DNA of 64,000 nt from Sporosarcina aquimarina (GTDB lineage: Bacteria; Bacillota; Bacilli; Bacillales_A; Planococcaceae): contig NZ_JAMBOM010000001.1 in NCBI RefSeq assembly GCF_023715615.1, positions 496,001-560,000 of the forward strand, in the 5' to 3' direction. Positions 8,584 to 17,487 of this stretch are shown here, piece after piece; the stretch's first letter is position 1, and each line of letters begins with the position of its first letter. Both the position numbers and the translations under genes were made by a program. Below the pieces are notes generated by a model. The model saw nothing but the letters and a program-made list of their open reading frames with translations. It made no database searches and was not told where the DNA came from.

Positions 8584-9516
8584 TCACCCTCTCTCTGTCC
8601 GTTCGCTAATACGATTCAAATGTAATTCATAGTTTTTCCGGTGCGTACCCGCGACAGTATCCAAAATGAGTCCGCATGCGAGTGACAGCATAGCAAGTAA
8701 TACGAAGCCAACTGCAAGGATGGCCGACGGTACTTTACTAATAAAGCTTGTCTGGACGTATTCCATAATGACAGGTGTGCCAACAGCTAGACCGAGCACT
8801 AGGAAAAGTGCCGCCCACGCCGAGAAGAACAGCATCGGTTTGTAATCTTTGAACAGCGTAAAAATCATCCGTAGCACTTTTATGCCGTCAGTGATTGTGT
8901 TCAACTTCGACTCACTGCCTTCGGGGCGATCCCGGTAATCGATCGGTACTTCTTTTATCAAAAAACGATTATCGAGTGCATGAATGGACATCTCCGTCTC
9001 AATTTCAAAGCCAGGGCTTGTAACTGGCATGGATTTGACGAACAGTCGATCGAATCCACGATAACCTGTCATGATGTCCGTTATGTTGCTTTTATAGAGC
9101 TTATTAATGAGACCTTTGACGAGATTGTTACCGAATCCGTGGAATTGTCGTTTGTTTTCATCAAAATAAGTACCATTTGATAAACGGTCGCCAATAACGA
9201 GGTTGGCTTCACCTTTTTGGACAGGTGCTAAAATATCATGCACAAATTCAGCAGGATATGTATCGTCACCGTCTACCATGACGTAATAATTGGCTTCGAT
9301 GTCGCGGAACATGGAACGAACGACATTTCCTTTACCTTGGCGCGGTTCAAACCTTACGATGGCGCCGTGGGCACGGGCAACTTCGGACGTTTTATCGGAC
9401 GAGTTGTTGTCATACACATAAATTTTAGCATTGGGCAGTTCTCGCTTAAAGTCATCGATTACATTGCCAATTGTCTGTTCTTCATTGTAACAGGGAACGA
9501 GTATTGCGATTTCCAT
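8584..9516 (-). CDS. Polyprenyl-phosphate glycosyltransferase (GT2, DPM1-like with TM tail)
   Basis: This family-2 glycosyltransferase loads a sugar from a nucleotide donor onto undecaprenyl phosphate on the cytoplasmic face. It has AILVPCYNEEQTIGNV at the N-terminus, the metal-binding MVDGDDTYPAEF segment near residue 88, and two membrane helices at about 225-300. I chose the ATG at 9516, which follows AAAGGAG at six bases; the longer frame to 9552 has no ribosome binding site. It is the first gene of a four-gene minus-strand operon with the GT-C-like protein and two SMR subunits. This is the CsbB/GtrB-type step of a three-component glycosylation system. Confidence 0.88.
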   Translation of the reverse strand: MEIAILVPCYNEEQTIGNVIDDFKRELPNAKIYVYDNNSSDKTSEVARAHGAIVRFEPRQGKGNVVRSMFRDIEANYYVMVDGDDTYPAEFVHDILAPVQKGEANLVIGDRLSNGTYFDENKRQFHGFGNNLVKGLINKLYKSNITDIMTGYRGFDRLFVKSMPVTSPGFEIETEMSIHALDNRFLIKEVPIDYRDRPEGSESKLNTITDGIKVLRMIFTLFKDYKPMLFFSAWAALFLVLGLAVGTPVIMEYVQTSFISKVPSAILAVGFVLLAMLSLACGLILDTVAGTHRKNYELHLNRISERTERG

Positions 9517-9867
9517 AGTGTATCTCCTTTTGTAAGTAAGCTTAGAGTGCATTTTACCATGAACTGTATTAATTATACAGCTTAGTTTTGTTAGTGGTGG
9601 TTAGAGGGGGTGGTTCGTGTGATGAGGTGCTATCAACGCTATGTGTTCAGGGATACTTTATTCGCTGGGGCGGTTGTAAAATTACTTTAATCCTTAGTTG
9701 TTTCTTAGCTCCAAGGTATGGAAACTGGTGTTTGCTGTTATCTGAATACCCTTATAAAATTTAGGGGAACCAGGATCTACCAATGTTTTGCTCTGAGTGG
9801 TTGAAACTAGTATACTTTGACTAACGAAACAGACAAAAAAATGAAAATAGTTAAAGGGGCGAAGGTT
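9517..9867. other. 351-base divergent intergenic region
   Basis: Holds the leaders of the divergent glycosyltransferase operon (minus) and pgcA (plus). Apart from the pgcA promoter I see no hairpins or coding signal here. Confidence 0.5.
9788..9816 (+). promoter_or_regulatory. Sigma-A promoter of pgcA
   Basis: TTGCTC (9788-9793) and TATACT (9811-9816) are separated by exactly 17 bases. It places the transcript start near 9822 and therefore excludes the TTG codon at 9817 as the pgcA start. Confidence 0.65.
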
Positions 9868-11595
9868 GTGACAGAAGTGATAGATAGGTTTCAGCAGTGG
9901 TTAGGTCAGAACGAGTTGCCAGATGTACTTCAGAGTGAATTGAGAGCGGTTGTAGAAAGTGAAAATGAGATTTCTGATCGTTTTTATAAATGGTTGGAAT
10001 TTGGGACGGGCGGCATGCGTGGATTACTTGGAGCAGGTACAAATCGCATAAATCGATATACGATTCGTAGAGTAGCTGAAGGGCTAGCCAGAATGATTGA
10101 CGAACATGGACCAAGCGCCAAGCACCGGGGTGTCGCTATCGCATATGATACGCGCCACCAGTCGAGAGAATTTGCACTCGAGACAGCGAAAGTCCTTGGA
10201 GCACATAACATCCGCTCGTTTGTGTTCAGCGAACCAAGGCCGACACCTGAACTGTCTTTCGCTGTCCGCGAATTGGCTACATTCAGTGGTGTAGTCATTA
10301 CCGCGAGCCATAATCCAAAAGAATACAACGGCTTCAAAGTATATGGGGAAGACGGAGGGCAGCTGCCCCCTGAGAAAGCAGCTGCGATTGTAGGTCATAT
10401 GGAAGCAATTGAAGATGTTTTCTCTATTGAAGTTCTTTCTGAAGACGGATTAAAGGAAATTGGTTTGCTCACGTTCCTATCTGAAGAAATGGATGCATCG
10501 TACCAGGGAAAATTGAAAAACCTACAATTAGGAGAGTTCCCTCGTGATAAAGTGAACATCGTCTATACACCAATTCACGGAACAGGTAATGTCCCGGTTC
10601 AACAAGCGTTGCACAACTTCGGCTATGAACAAGTAACAATTGTTCCTGAACAAGAACAACCAGATCCAGAGTTCTCCACGGTGTCTTATCCGAATCCGGA
10701 AGAAGAGGAAGCTTTCAAGCTTGCAATCCAACTCGGGGCAAGAGTAGATGCAGATTTATTACTTGCCACTGATCCCGACGCAGACCGTCTTGGTGCAGCA
10801 ATCGCTTTGCCGACAAGAGGGTACGATTTACTGACAGGCAATCAGCTTGGTGCATTGCTGTTAAACTATTTGCTAGATCAGCGTCAACAAGCAGGAACGT
10901 TACCGGCTAATGGGCTCCTGTTGAAAACGATCGTCACCTCAGAAATGGGGCGTGCGATTGCTGAACAATATGGTGTCGCTACAGAGGATACGCTAACAGG
11001 ATTCAAGTACATTGCTGAGAAAATCGAAGAATATAACGCATCAGGAGAATTCAAATTTCTATTCGGATATGAGGAGAGTTACGGATATTTAATCGAAGAT
11101 TTTGTACGTGATAAAGATGCCGTACAAGCTGCGCTCCTCACAGCAGAAGCGGCTGCCTACTACAAAAGTCAAGGAAGTTCGTTACATGCACAACTGAAAA
11201 GGCTTTATGCGAAAGTCGGTTATTACAGAGAATCGCTACAGTCAATTACGATTCCTGGCAAAGAAGGCGTGGCAACGATTGAAAGAGTGCTCACAACATT
11301 ACGGAATACGCCACCTACAGATCTTGCGGGCATTGAAATAGTAGCAATTGAAGATTATGAAACAGGCAAAATTCTATCAACAGACGGAACGGAACAGCCA
11401 ACAGGTCTACCAAAATCCAATGTGTTGAAATTCCGCCTTGCAGATGGGTCTTGGTGTTGCGCAAGGCCATCTGGAACGGAGCCAAAATGCAAATTCTATA
11501 TCGGTGTTCGTGGTAACAGCGGGATGGACGCCGTCAATAAGTGTGAAGCGCTCGAAAAAGCGATTTTGGCACTAGTCGAACCTCTATATAAATAA
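9868..11595 (+). CDS. pgcA: Alpha-phosphoglucomutase/phosphomannomutase
   Basis: The enzyme interconverts glucose-6-phosphate and glucose-1-phosphate, giving the substrate of GtaB. All four family motifs are present: ITASHNPKEYNGFKVY with the phosphoserine near residue 146, DPDADRLGAA for Mg2+, FGYEESYGYL for sugar binding, and RPSGTEPK for phosphate binding near the end. I chose the GTG at 9868, which follows AAAGGGGCGAAGG; the frame is open upstream to a TTG at 9817, but that codon overlaps the promoter. The resulting 575 residues match PgcA length. It is monocistronic, with a clear promoter and a terminator directly after the stop. Confidence 0.94.
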   Translation: MTEVIDRFQQWLGQNELPDVLQSELRAVVESENEISDRFYKWLEFGTGGMRGLLGAGTNRINRYTIRRVAEGLARMIDEHGPSAKHRGVAIAYDTRHQSREFALETAKVLGAHNIRSFVFSEPRPTPELSFAVRELATFSGVVITASHNPKEYNGFKVYGEDGGQLPPEKAAAIVGHMEAIEDVFSIEVLSEDGLKEIGLLTFLSEEMDASYQGKLKNLQLGEFPRDKVNIVYTPIHGTGNVPVQQALHNFGYEQVTIVPEQEQPDPEFSTVSYPNPEEEEAFKLAIQLGARVDADLLLATDPDADRLGAAIALPTRGYDLLTGNQLGALLLNYLLDQRQQAGTLPANGLLLKTIVTSEMGRAIAEQYGVATEDTLTGFKYIAEKIEEYNASGEFKFLFGYEESYGYLIEDFVRDKDAVQAALLTAEAAAYYKSQGSSLHAQLKRLYAKVGYYRESLQSITIPGKEGVATIERVLTTLRNTPPTDLAGIEIVAIEDYETGKILSTDGTEQPTGLPKSNVLKFRLADGSWCCARPSGTEPKCKFYIGVRGNSGMDAVNKCEALEKAILALVEPLYK

Positions 11596-11630
11596 AAGAA
11601 GACTGCGTTGCATGCGCAGTCTTCTTTTAA
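11595..11630 (+). terminator. Terminator of pgcA
   Basis: A perfect AAGAAGACTGCG / CGCAGTCTTCTT hairpin with a short loop ends in TTTT, starting at the pgcA stop codon. The A-run upstream makes it usable from either side. Confidence 0.85.
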
Positions 11631-11752
11631 TCTGTCAATTAAACTAGTTAATATTTAAGAAGAAACAATGTGTAGTAATCTACGAAATAATTTTGTGAAA
11701 AAAGTAATGTTATTGGAATATTTATGGTGTGAACGTAATGTTTACCACTACT

Positions 11753-11811
11753 ATTCTATTGGGTATTAATATGCAATAGAATTCTATTCTACTTTACAAT
11801 GAATAGAATTC
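11753..11811 (+). promoter_or_regulatory. Mutually exclusive hairpins in the S-layer gene leader
   Basis: Stem A pairs ATTCTATTG (11753-11761) with CAATAGAAT (11774-11782). Stem B pairs GAATTCTATTC (11780-11790) with GAATAGAATTC (11801-11811). The two stems share bases around 11775-11788, which also form a 14-base palindrome, so only one can form fully at a time. The ribosome binding site follows at 11824. Long structured leaders are typical of very stable S-layer messages; the switching idea is inference. Confidence 0.5.
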
Positions 11812-11840
11812 AATTTTTAGTTTGAGAGGAAGATTTATTG

Positions 11841-14342
11841 ATGAAAAAGTCTAATAATTACTCTAAATTTGTTGCGGCAGCAGCTACAGCTACACTTGTT
11901 GCAACTGCAGTCGTACCAGCAGCATCCGCAAAAGAAATGAAATTCTCAGACGTCAGCGATCGTTATGCAGACGCTGTAAACTATTTAGTAGAAAACAATA
12001 TTACACAAGGAATCTCTGATTCTAAATTCGGCACACAATTAAATATTAAACGTGTAGACGTTGCAGTTCTCATCGCTAAAGCGACTCTAACTGAAGATGA
12101 AATCAATAACGCACCTGCTTCAACATTTGGTGATGTGCCGGCTCGCGCAACTAAATATGTAAGCGCATTGAAAGAAAAAGGCATTATCAATGGTAAAACC
12201 AATACATCATTCGGTTCTGACCTTTCAATTACACGCGGTGAAGCAGCAATTATGCTTTCAAAAGCTTACGGTATCGAAGGTGACACAGCGAACGTGAAAT
12301 TCGGCGATGTGGGCACGCGTTATAAAGAAGCGGTTGCGGCACTAGTCGACAACAAAATCACAACGGGTAAGACAGATACTAGTTTCGGAACGGGGCTATC
12401 TATTACACGTGGTGAGCTAGCAATCTTCTTGCATAGACTAGAAACTCTTGATGCTACAGCTCAAGAATACAAGGTTGAGAGTGTTGAAGGTGTTAACGGT
12501 ACACAAATTGAAGTGAAATTCACAGATGCAGTTAACCCAGAAAGCTTGTTCAAAGATGGCAAAACGGGCGAGTTCAAAGATGGCGTATTCACGATGTCTA
12601 AAGTAGGTAACACTGCTGAAACGGCTACTGGTTCACTTTCAAAAGACGGTAAAACATTGACTGTGACAACAAGTGATGTTGTCAAAGGTGAGTACACTGT
12701 CATTATCGATAAATTGAAAGCAGCGGATAACAAAGAGATTGAAAAGTTCTCTAAAGTCGTAACAATCGCTGCAGATAAAACTGCACCAAAAGTACTGACA
12801 ACTGAAAAAGTGAACGCTTCCCAATATAAGGTGAAATTCTCTGAGCCAATGCAAACTTTAGGTTCAATTTCATACAAAGATGAAGGCGGAAAAACAGTCG
12901 ATGGTGTAGTAACTGAATTTGAAAAAGGCGATTCAGAGGTACTATTCAAACTTCCGGCAAGTATTGAAGCTGGCAAATCTGTAAAAGTGCAAATGGTTGC
13001 AGCGAAAGATATGTCAGGCAATCTTATTTCACCAAATCCGACTGAACTTAAATTGATAAAAGGTATGAAGGACGGACAAGCACCAACCGTAAATAAGATT
13101 GAACAGACAAGTGCAAACCAATTCGCTGTAACGTTCTCTGAAGAGTTGTTAGAGAAGCCATCTGTAACAGTAGGTGGAGTTGCAGCAACTAAAGTCGAAG
13201 TGAATCCGGAGAACCCACTTCAATATGTTGTAACTACAGAAGGGGACCTCACAACTGCACAAACGGTGGCCATAGACAACTATAAGGATTTAAGTGGAGA
13301 AGAGGGGAAGAAGTATTCTAAAGTCGTGACATTCACCCAAGATACGGAAGCTCCAGCAGTCACATCTGTGAATGTTGTGGCGGACGCACAGACTTTGAAG
13401 CAATACGCTGAGTTCACTTTCGATAAGGACGTTAAATTAGCTACTGCTACTGCTTCTGTCGAAGGTAAATATGTGAAAGACTATATCACTACACCTGTAA
13501 CGGCAACCGATGCCAAGACTCTTACGTATAAAGAGGAAGGGAACAAGAAAGTAGTCCGCGTAGCGTTGACAGACTTGTTGCAAGGTAAAGATGTTGAAGG
13601 TGCAGCGTATGATTTAACGTACACATTGGCAGGGATCAAGTCTGTTGCAAATGTTGACTTGAAAGAAACTACAGGTGCTTTGAAATTCACCCGTGTTGCT
13701 GACGGTACACCTGAAAATACGAAAGTAGTAGCTGTTAATACTGTTGAGCAGGATGCTAAAGATAACAACAAAGTTATCGTTACTTTCGATCAAGCGGTAG
13801 AAGGAGCAACCGCAGTGAATAAAGCGAACTATTCCATAAACGGAGCAACAATCGACAATGTTATACTTCTTCCAGTTGATGAAAGCGGGACGCAACAAGC
13901 TGTTCTGAACTTGACTCCAGGATCAAGCAATTTCAATGGCGAGCGGGAAATGACGATTCAAAACGTCAAAGCACTTGGGTCAACAAAAGTTATGGCTCCA
14001 TGGAACAAGACTATTGTTCTGAAAGAGAATATCGCACCTACAGTTACAACGGCTGATTTGACAGACACAAATAAAATCACGGTGACATTTTCTGAAGCTG
14101 TAACAGGCGGAGCCGGCCATGACTTTGAGGTTCTTGTGGATGGTAAGCCGGTGACACCAGCTCTAAAAGTGAATGCTGCAGTGAATAACAATACAAATGA
14201 AGCAGTCATTACACTTAATGATAAGCTCACAAATGAGCAAATCAATAAAGGCATCACATTGAAGCCGGTTGACACAATGGACATTAAAGACAATAATGGC
14301 AACATGCTTTCTGTACCAATGAATATTACAGTTACAAAATAA
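11841..14342 (+). CDS. Large S-layer protein with three SLH domains and Ig-like repeats
   Basis: This 833-residue exported protein is probably the main S-layer subunit. A signal peptide (about 1-31, ending ASA-KE) is followed by three SLH modules at about 33-90, 95-150 and 155-205, then a long run of beta-sandwich domains of the SbsA/Big_5 Ig-like type, each opening with a phrase such as VNKIEQTSANQFAVTFSE or NKITVTFSEAV. There are roughly six such repeats. The SLH part binds secondary wall polymer while the Ig-like repeats form the lattice. Start: ATG at 11841 after GAGAGGA; the in-frame TTG just before it is less likely. It has a structured AT-rich leader and a strong terminator, in line with high expression. 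Confidence 0.92.
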   Translation: MKKSNNYSKFVAAAATATLVATAVVPAASAKEMKFSDVSDRYADAVNYLVENNITQGISDSKFGTQLNIKRVDVAVLIAKATLTEDEINNAPASTFGDVPARATKYVSALKEKGIINGKTNTSFGSDLSITRGEAAIMLSKAYGIEGDTANVKFGDVGTRYKEAVAALVDNKITTGKTDTSFGTGLSITRGELAIFLHRLETLDATAQEYKVESVEGVNGTQIEVKFTDAVNPESLFKDGKTGEFKDGVFTMSKVGNTAETATGSLSKDGKTLTVTTSDVVKGEYTVIIDKLKAADNKEIEKFSKVVTIAADKTAPKVLTTEKVNASQYKVKFSEPMQTLGSISYKDEGGKTVDGVVTEFEKGDSEVLFKLPASIEAGKSVKVQMVAAKDMSGNLISPNPTELKLIKGMKDGQAPTVNKIEQTSANQFAVTFSEELLEKPSVTVGGVAATKVEVNPENPLQYVVTTEGDLTTAQTVAIDNYKDLSGEEGKKYSKVVTFTQDTEAPAVTSVNVVADAQTLKQYAEFTFDKDVKLATATASVEGKYVKDYITTPVTATDAKTLTYKEEGNKKVVRVALTDLLQGKDVEGAAYDLTYTLAGIKSVANVDLKETTGALKFTRVADGTPENTKVVAVNTVEQDAKDNNKVIVTFDQAVEGATAVNKANYSINGATIDNVILLPVDESGTQQAVLNLTPGSSNFNGEREMTIQNVKALGSTKVMAPWNKTIVLKENIAPTVTTADLTDTNKITVTFSEAVTGGAGHDFEVLVDGKPVTPALKVNAAVNNNTNEAVITLNDKLTNEQINKGITLKPVDTMDIKDNNGNMLSVPMNITVTK

Positions 14343-14353
14343 GATGAATTCGA

Positions 14354-14386
14354 AAAGGCTCTCCGCAAAAGCGGAGAGCCTTTTTC
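14354..14386 (+). terminator. Terminator of the S-layer gene
   Basis: GGCTCTCCGC / GCGGAGAGCC, a perfect GC-rich 10-bp stem with a four-base loop, is followed by TTTTT, 12 bases past the stop. Confidence 0.92.
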
Positions 14387-14409
14387 AAACCTTAAATTTA
14401 TATCTATGG

Positions 14410-14898
14410 TCAGTACTTAGTAGGGATATCCCGCAAATCCACATTCCGATCCTCAGCACCAACATCCCGCTCCAGCATTTCATTACTCTCAGGAATATTG
14501 AAAACACCCAGATCCTTCTTTTCTGTCACTGCAGAAGTCAGGTCTCCTTTATCATGATCAGATGCGTCCCAGAAATCTCCTTTATCTACATACAATAAGA
14601 AGGCACCATTCTCGACAGCCGCTAGGTAGCGATCTTTCTCATCTTCAGTCAAATCCATCTGGGTCAATGCTTTTCGAGCAGGTTGTTCATCGGATAAAAA
14701 TGCTGTGAATCGATCCCACCATGAGGCGTCCGCTTTTTGTATTTCAGCTTCTGTCATTCCGCGAACGATTGAGACATCTTCTTTGTCTTTTGTAACCACA
14801 TACATATTTTTTTCGGCGATTCCGTTAATGTGCAGTTCATGAATCTTATCTAGCAGCTCATTCTCGCTAAGGAAAACTCCAGCAAATTCTCGATTCAT
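14410..14898 (-). CDS. YflT-type general stress protein
   Basis: The 162-residue soluble acidic protein has an N-terminal heat-induced stress protein (YflT/GsmA-like) domain with the pattern NREFAGVFLSENELLDKIHEL and NMYVVTKDKEDVSIVRG, followed by an acidic tail rich in Asp and Glu (KGDLTSAV and EDRNVDLRD). The biochemical role of this family is not known, but its members belong to the sigma-B general stress regulon in Bacillus. I chose the ATG at 14898, six bases after GGAGGAAA, rather than the upstream TTG. A well-spaced sigma-B type promoter lies about 55 bases upstream, which fits. Confidence 0.82.
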   Translation of the reverse strand: MNREFAGVFLSENELLDKIHELHINGIAEKNMYVVTKDKEDVSIVRGMTEAEIQKADASWWDRFTAFLSDEQPARKALTQMDLTEDEKDRYLAAVENGAFLLYVDKGDFWDASDHDKGDLTSAVTEKKDLGVFNIPESNEMLERDVGAEDRNVDLRDIPTKY

Positions 14899-14952
14899 CT
14901 TCAATTTCCTCCATTCGGGTTAAGAGTGTATACTAGGAGACTTTGTTTATAG

Positions 14953-14977
14953 ATACCCTTTACGCTTAACCTGAAAC
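14953..14977 (-). promoter_or_regulatory. Sigma-B type promoter of the stress protein gene
   Basis: On the minus strand GTTTCA (14977-14972) and GGGTAT (14958-14953) are separated by 13 bases, matching the sigma-B consensus GTTTAA-N12-15-GGGTAT. Confidence 0.7.
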
Positions 14978-14989
14978 AAGAAGATTGAA

Positions 14990-15226
14990 TTATCTATTAA
15001 TTAAAAGAGGGTTTGACTGATTGTCACGATGGTATTCCGAAAATTGAATGACTCGGACATTTGCAGTGTTCAGTTCATGGTAAATTTCCCGACTGTCCCA
15101 AAATGAAATATAGCGGTCTCGTTCACTTGTGAGTAGTGCGATGACTTCGTTTGCTGATTCATAGTGAACAAATCGTCGGATATAGTGTTCTTCGTCGAAA
15201 AAATACGTGATTTTAAATTCTTTCAT
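14990..15226 (-). CDS. Small hypothetical protein, 78 residues
   Basis: I do not recognise this protein. It is soluble, with the opening KEFKITYFFDEEHYIRRF and many aromatic and charged residues, and looks like a compact alpha/beta fold. The ATG at 15226 is spaced eight bases from AAAGGATG; an ATG nine bases upstream overlaps that ribosome binding site and is less likely. It lies just upstream of the sigma-B promoter for the YflT-type gene on the same strand, so some read-through into the stress gene is possible. The clean ribosome binding site supports it being real. Confidence 0.6.
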   Translation of the reverse strand: MKEFKITYFFDEEHYIRRFVHYESANEVIALLTSERDRYISFWDSREIYHELNTANVRVIQFSEYHRDNQSNPLLINR

Positions 15227-15252
15227 GGGAATCATCCTTTCAAAAATATAAA

Positions 15253-15291
15253 AAGAAAAACGGGCAGCCTCAATGGATGCAGGCTGCCCGT
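15253..15291 (-). terminator. Terminator of the VanZ gene
   Basis: ACGGGCAGCCT / AGGCTGCCCGT with a 10-base loop, followed on the minus strand by TTTTTC and TTTTT, 23 bases past the stop at 15315. Confidence 0.88.
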
Positions 15292-15314
15292 CTAGTTTAG
15301 CCCCTAGTCCACGT

Positions 15315-15788
15315 TTAGCGTGATTTGGAACGTAAAAGTTTGAAAAGTTGAATGATGATTAAAAATACGAGTGCTCCCGACATGTCGAGCATGACGTCTT
15401 GCCAAGTTGCGGTGCGTCCTCCTGTGATCGATTGATGGAATTCATCAGCCGAGGCAGCCAGAAGTGTAAGGAATGCAGCCAGGAAGAAGCGGAGTCTCAT
15501 TTTGGGCAAGAGCCAATAGAATACAACAGCGAGTGCACCGAATGTGAAGAAGTGAGCGCTTTTCCGTACTAGAAATTCGATGAAGTAGTAATAGCCACGT
15601 TCGTCGACTGAGATGGTTTTCCCCCAGTATGGAATCTGCAATTTGGATAACGGTTGTTTGAGCGGCTGGTTAGGCAGCAGTTGTTGCAGTTTCGGAACAA
15701 TCGTTTGTTGTTCGTAGGTTTGACTGGAGGAGATGAAGAGCCCTGCGATAATGCCAATGAGTAGTACAACGACGACTAGTTTTTTCAT
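15315..15788 (-). CDS. VanZ-family membrane protein
   Basis: This 157-residue integral membrane protein has an N-terminal helix (residues 4-20), an extracytoplasmic stretch of about 45 residues, and three further helices. The VanZ signature is clear: RKSAHFFTFGALAVVFYW, then DEFHQSITGGRTATWQDVMLDMSG split around residues 115-140. VanZ proteins give low-level teicoplanin tolerance in enterococci; most Bacillales members are of unknown physiological role. It is monocistronic with a terminator directly downstream. The ATG at 15788 has only a weak ribosome binding site nearby, but the hydrophobic start MKKLVVVVLLIG is typical. Confidence 0.85.
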   Translation of the reverse strand: MKKLVVVVLLIGIIAGLFISSSQTYEQQTIVPKLQQLLPNQPLKQPLSKLQIPYWGKTISVDERGYYYFIEFLVRKSAHFFTFGALAVVFYWLLPKMRLRFFLAAFLTLLAASADEFHQSITGGRTATWQDVMLDMSGALVFLIIIQLFKLLRSKSR

Positions 15789-16219
15789 GGTGCGAGTATA
15801 ACATATTTTGGGCGGTTGTGCAGGGGGGAACTGGTGTGAGACCGCTTGGCGCTGGAGGATGCCTTTCGCAAAGAGCCAAGGAAGTGCGTCTTGTCTCTTT
15901 GCTTCGGCGACCTCAGCAGTCGCCTGCGCTGTGGCTTTCGTTGAATCAGGAAAAGATAGAGTTTACTGCTGAATAAGGGGGAATGCCTACAAGTGACAAA
16001 GGACTTAGATCTAAAAATGAATATTAGCCATTTCCGTTGTACGAAGTGGAAGGCAGCCTAAGTTTCGCTGAGACCGCTTGAAACATAGTACAATACCGTC
16101 GCTGATGCGGATACCTACTATTACAGAGAGCTTACAATTTGCATAACCAAGTTAGCATCTGTAGAAGAAGGGGAATAAGAGAGGGAACATATACATAATG
16201 AGTGAAATGAGGGGCTACT
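15789..16219. other. 431-base intergenic region with structured GC-rich island
   Basis: Two tandem hairpins occur in a GC-rich island: GCAAAGAG / CTCTTTGC (15868-15875 with 15895-15902) and GGCGAC / GTCGCC (15906-15911 with 15919-15924). A 12-base direct repeat, TGAGACCGCTTG, flanks much of the region at 15837-15848 and 16069-16080. No open frame with a ribosome binding site is seen. It may be a repetitive element or a small RNA. Confidence 0.45.
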
Positions 16220-17245
16220 ATGAAACGGCTTGTCTATATGGATTGGCTCCGCATTCTTGCGGCACTTGCGGTTGTGACAATTCACGTTTCGGCGGGGATT
16301 GTGACAGATGAAGCCCAAGATTATAAAAGTCCATGGATGGCGGGCAATTTTTATGAAGCGATTTCAAGATGGGCAGTGCCGATGTTTGTCATGATCAGTG
16401 GAGCGCTCATGCTTAGTAGTAAACGGGAAATCATCTTATTGTCGTTTTTGAAAAAGAAGTTAGCGAAAATCCTGATTCCGCTGTTTGCATGGAGTGTCAT
16501 TTATTATTCGAACGAAGTACGAAAAGATGAAATAACGTTTTCCATTGCTGACTTCATCAAACGATTCGCAACCGATGACATCGTGTATCACCTATGGTTT
16601 CTCTATATGATTGCAGGATTGTATATCATTACGCCCCTTCTGAAAATCCTGATTCAGCACGCTAAGCGTAAAGACATTGAGTATTTTTTAATACTTTGGC
16701 TTTTTACATCCATCTTTTCTAATTGGCTCGAATATTTCATAGGGTATCGTTTTGAAATCGAATTATTCTTCGTGACCCATTACATAGGTTATTACGTGCT
16801 GGGCTATTATTTATTTATGTTTGATTTCCAGATGAAATGGAGAATCGCAATGTACATAGGAGGCGTAGCAGGTTTCATAACGACATTTTTCATGACTTAT
16901 CACGAGTCGTTGAAAATCGATGAACCACTCGAACAGTTTTGGTATGACGAACACTCTCCAAACGTATTGTTGATGGCTGTTGCGCTTTTCATGCTGTTCA
17001 AGTCGACAAAAATCGGTACACTCAAGGTACCTTGGATCGGAACTATCATTAGCCAAGCAAGCTTTGGAATCTATCTTATCCATGTCTTCGTTATGCAGAC
17101 GCTTTACGAAAAATTCGATTTTGTTTGGTTCGATTTGCATCCGATTATCGGCATTCCTTATAAAGTACTACTCGTCGTTACGATTAGTACAATACTGGTT
17201 CGTTTCATCAAGAAAATGCCCGTATTAAGAGGGATTATACCTTAA
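16220..17245 (+). CDS. Membrane acyltransferase (OafA/WecH family)
   Basis: The 341-residue protein has ten or so hydrophobic helices and belongs to the acyltransferase-3 family, which O-acetylates surface glycans using cytoplasmic acetyl-CoA. The opening MDWLRILAALAVVTIHVSAG carries the conserved His of the family near residue 22, and RWAVPMFVMISGALML is the second hallmark at about 52-67. The ATG follows GAGGGGC. Its position just before the polysaccharide kinase and assembly genes suggests it decorates that polymer or a wall polymer. It is transcribed alone, with a terminator after the stop. Confidence 0.86.
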   Translation: MKRLVYMDWLRILAALAVVTIHVSAGIVTDEAQDYKSPWMAGNFYEAISRWAVPMFVMISGALMLSSKREIILLSFLKKKLAKILIPLFAWSVIYYSNEVRKDEITFSIADFIKRFATDDIVYHLWFLYMIAGLYIITPLLKILIQHAKRKDIEYFLILWLFTSIFSNWLEYFIGYRFEIELFFVTHYIGYYVLGYYLFMFDFQMKWRIAMYIGGVAGFITTFFMTYHESLKIDEPLEQFWYDEHSPNVLLMAVALFMLFKSTKIGTLKVPWIGTIISQASFGIYLIHVFVMQTLYEKFDFVWFDLHPIIGIPYKVLLVVTISTILVRFIKKMPVLRGIIP

Positions 17246-17312
17246 GGACTGATGGCATATGATGTAATTTGGTCACGTTAGTTATTATGAAGTATCTGCA
17301 AAATAAAGAATC

Positions 17313-17350
17313 AAAGCCCATCCGAGATTTTGTGATGGGCACTTTGTCTT
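17313..17350 (+). terminator. Terminator after the acyltransferase gene
   Basis: GCCCATC (17316-17322) pairs with GATGGGC (17334-17340), with outer AAAG/CTTT pairs and a modest T-rich tail. A looser TTTTCTCGA / TCGAGAAAA pair lies further on at 17356 and 17400. Confidence 0.55.
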
Positions 17351-17487
17351 TACACTTTTCTCGATAATGAAAGGAACGAGATTACAATGTCGAGAAAATC
17401 CGCTTATTTTGTAAGGGGTAATGGAGATTTTCGTTGAACCTACATAAGAATTAAGTATTCTAGGATATTGCTAATGCTCGATAAATC

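Noticed and set aside
9817-9867. TTG start for pgcA at 9817
   Set aside because: Overlaps the promoter -10/transcription start and lacks a ribosome binding site; GTG 9868 has a good one.
12461-13021. Long minus-strand frames inside the S-layer gene
   Set aside because: They mirror the biased codon use of the S-layer repeats and have no ribosome binding sites.
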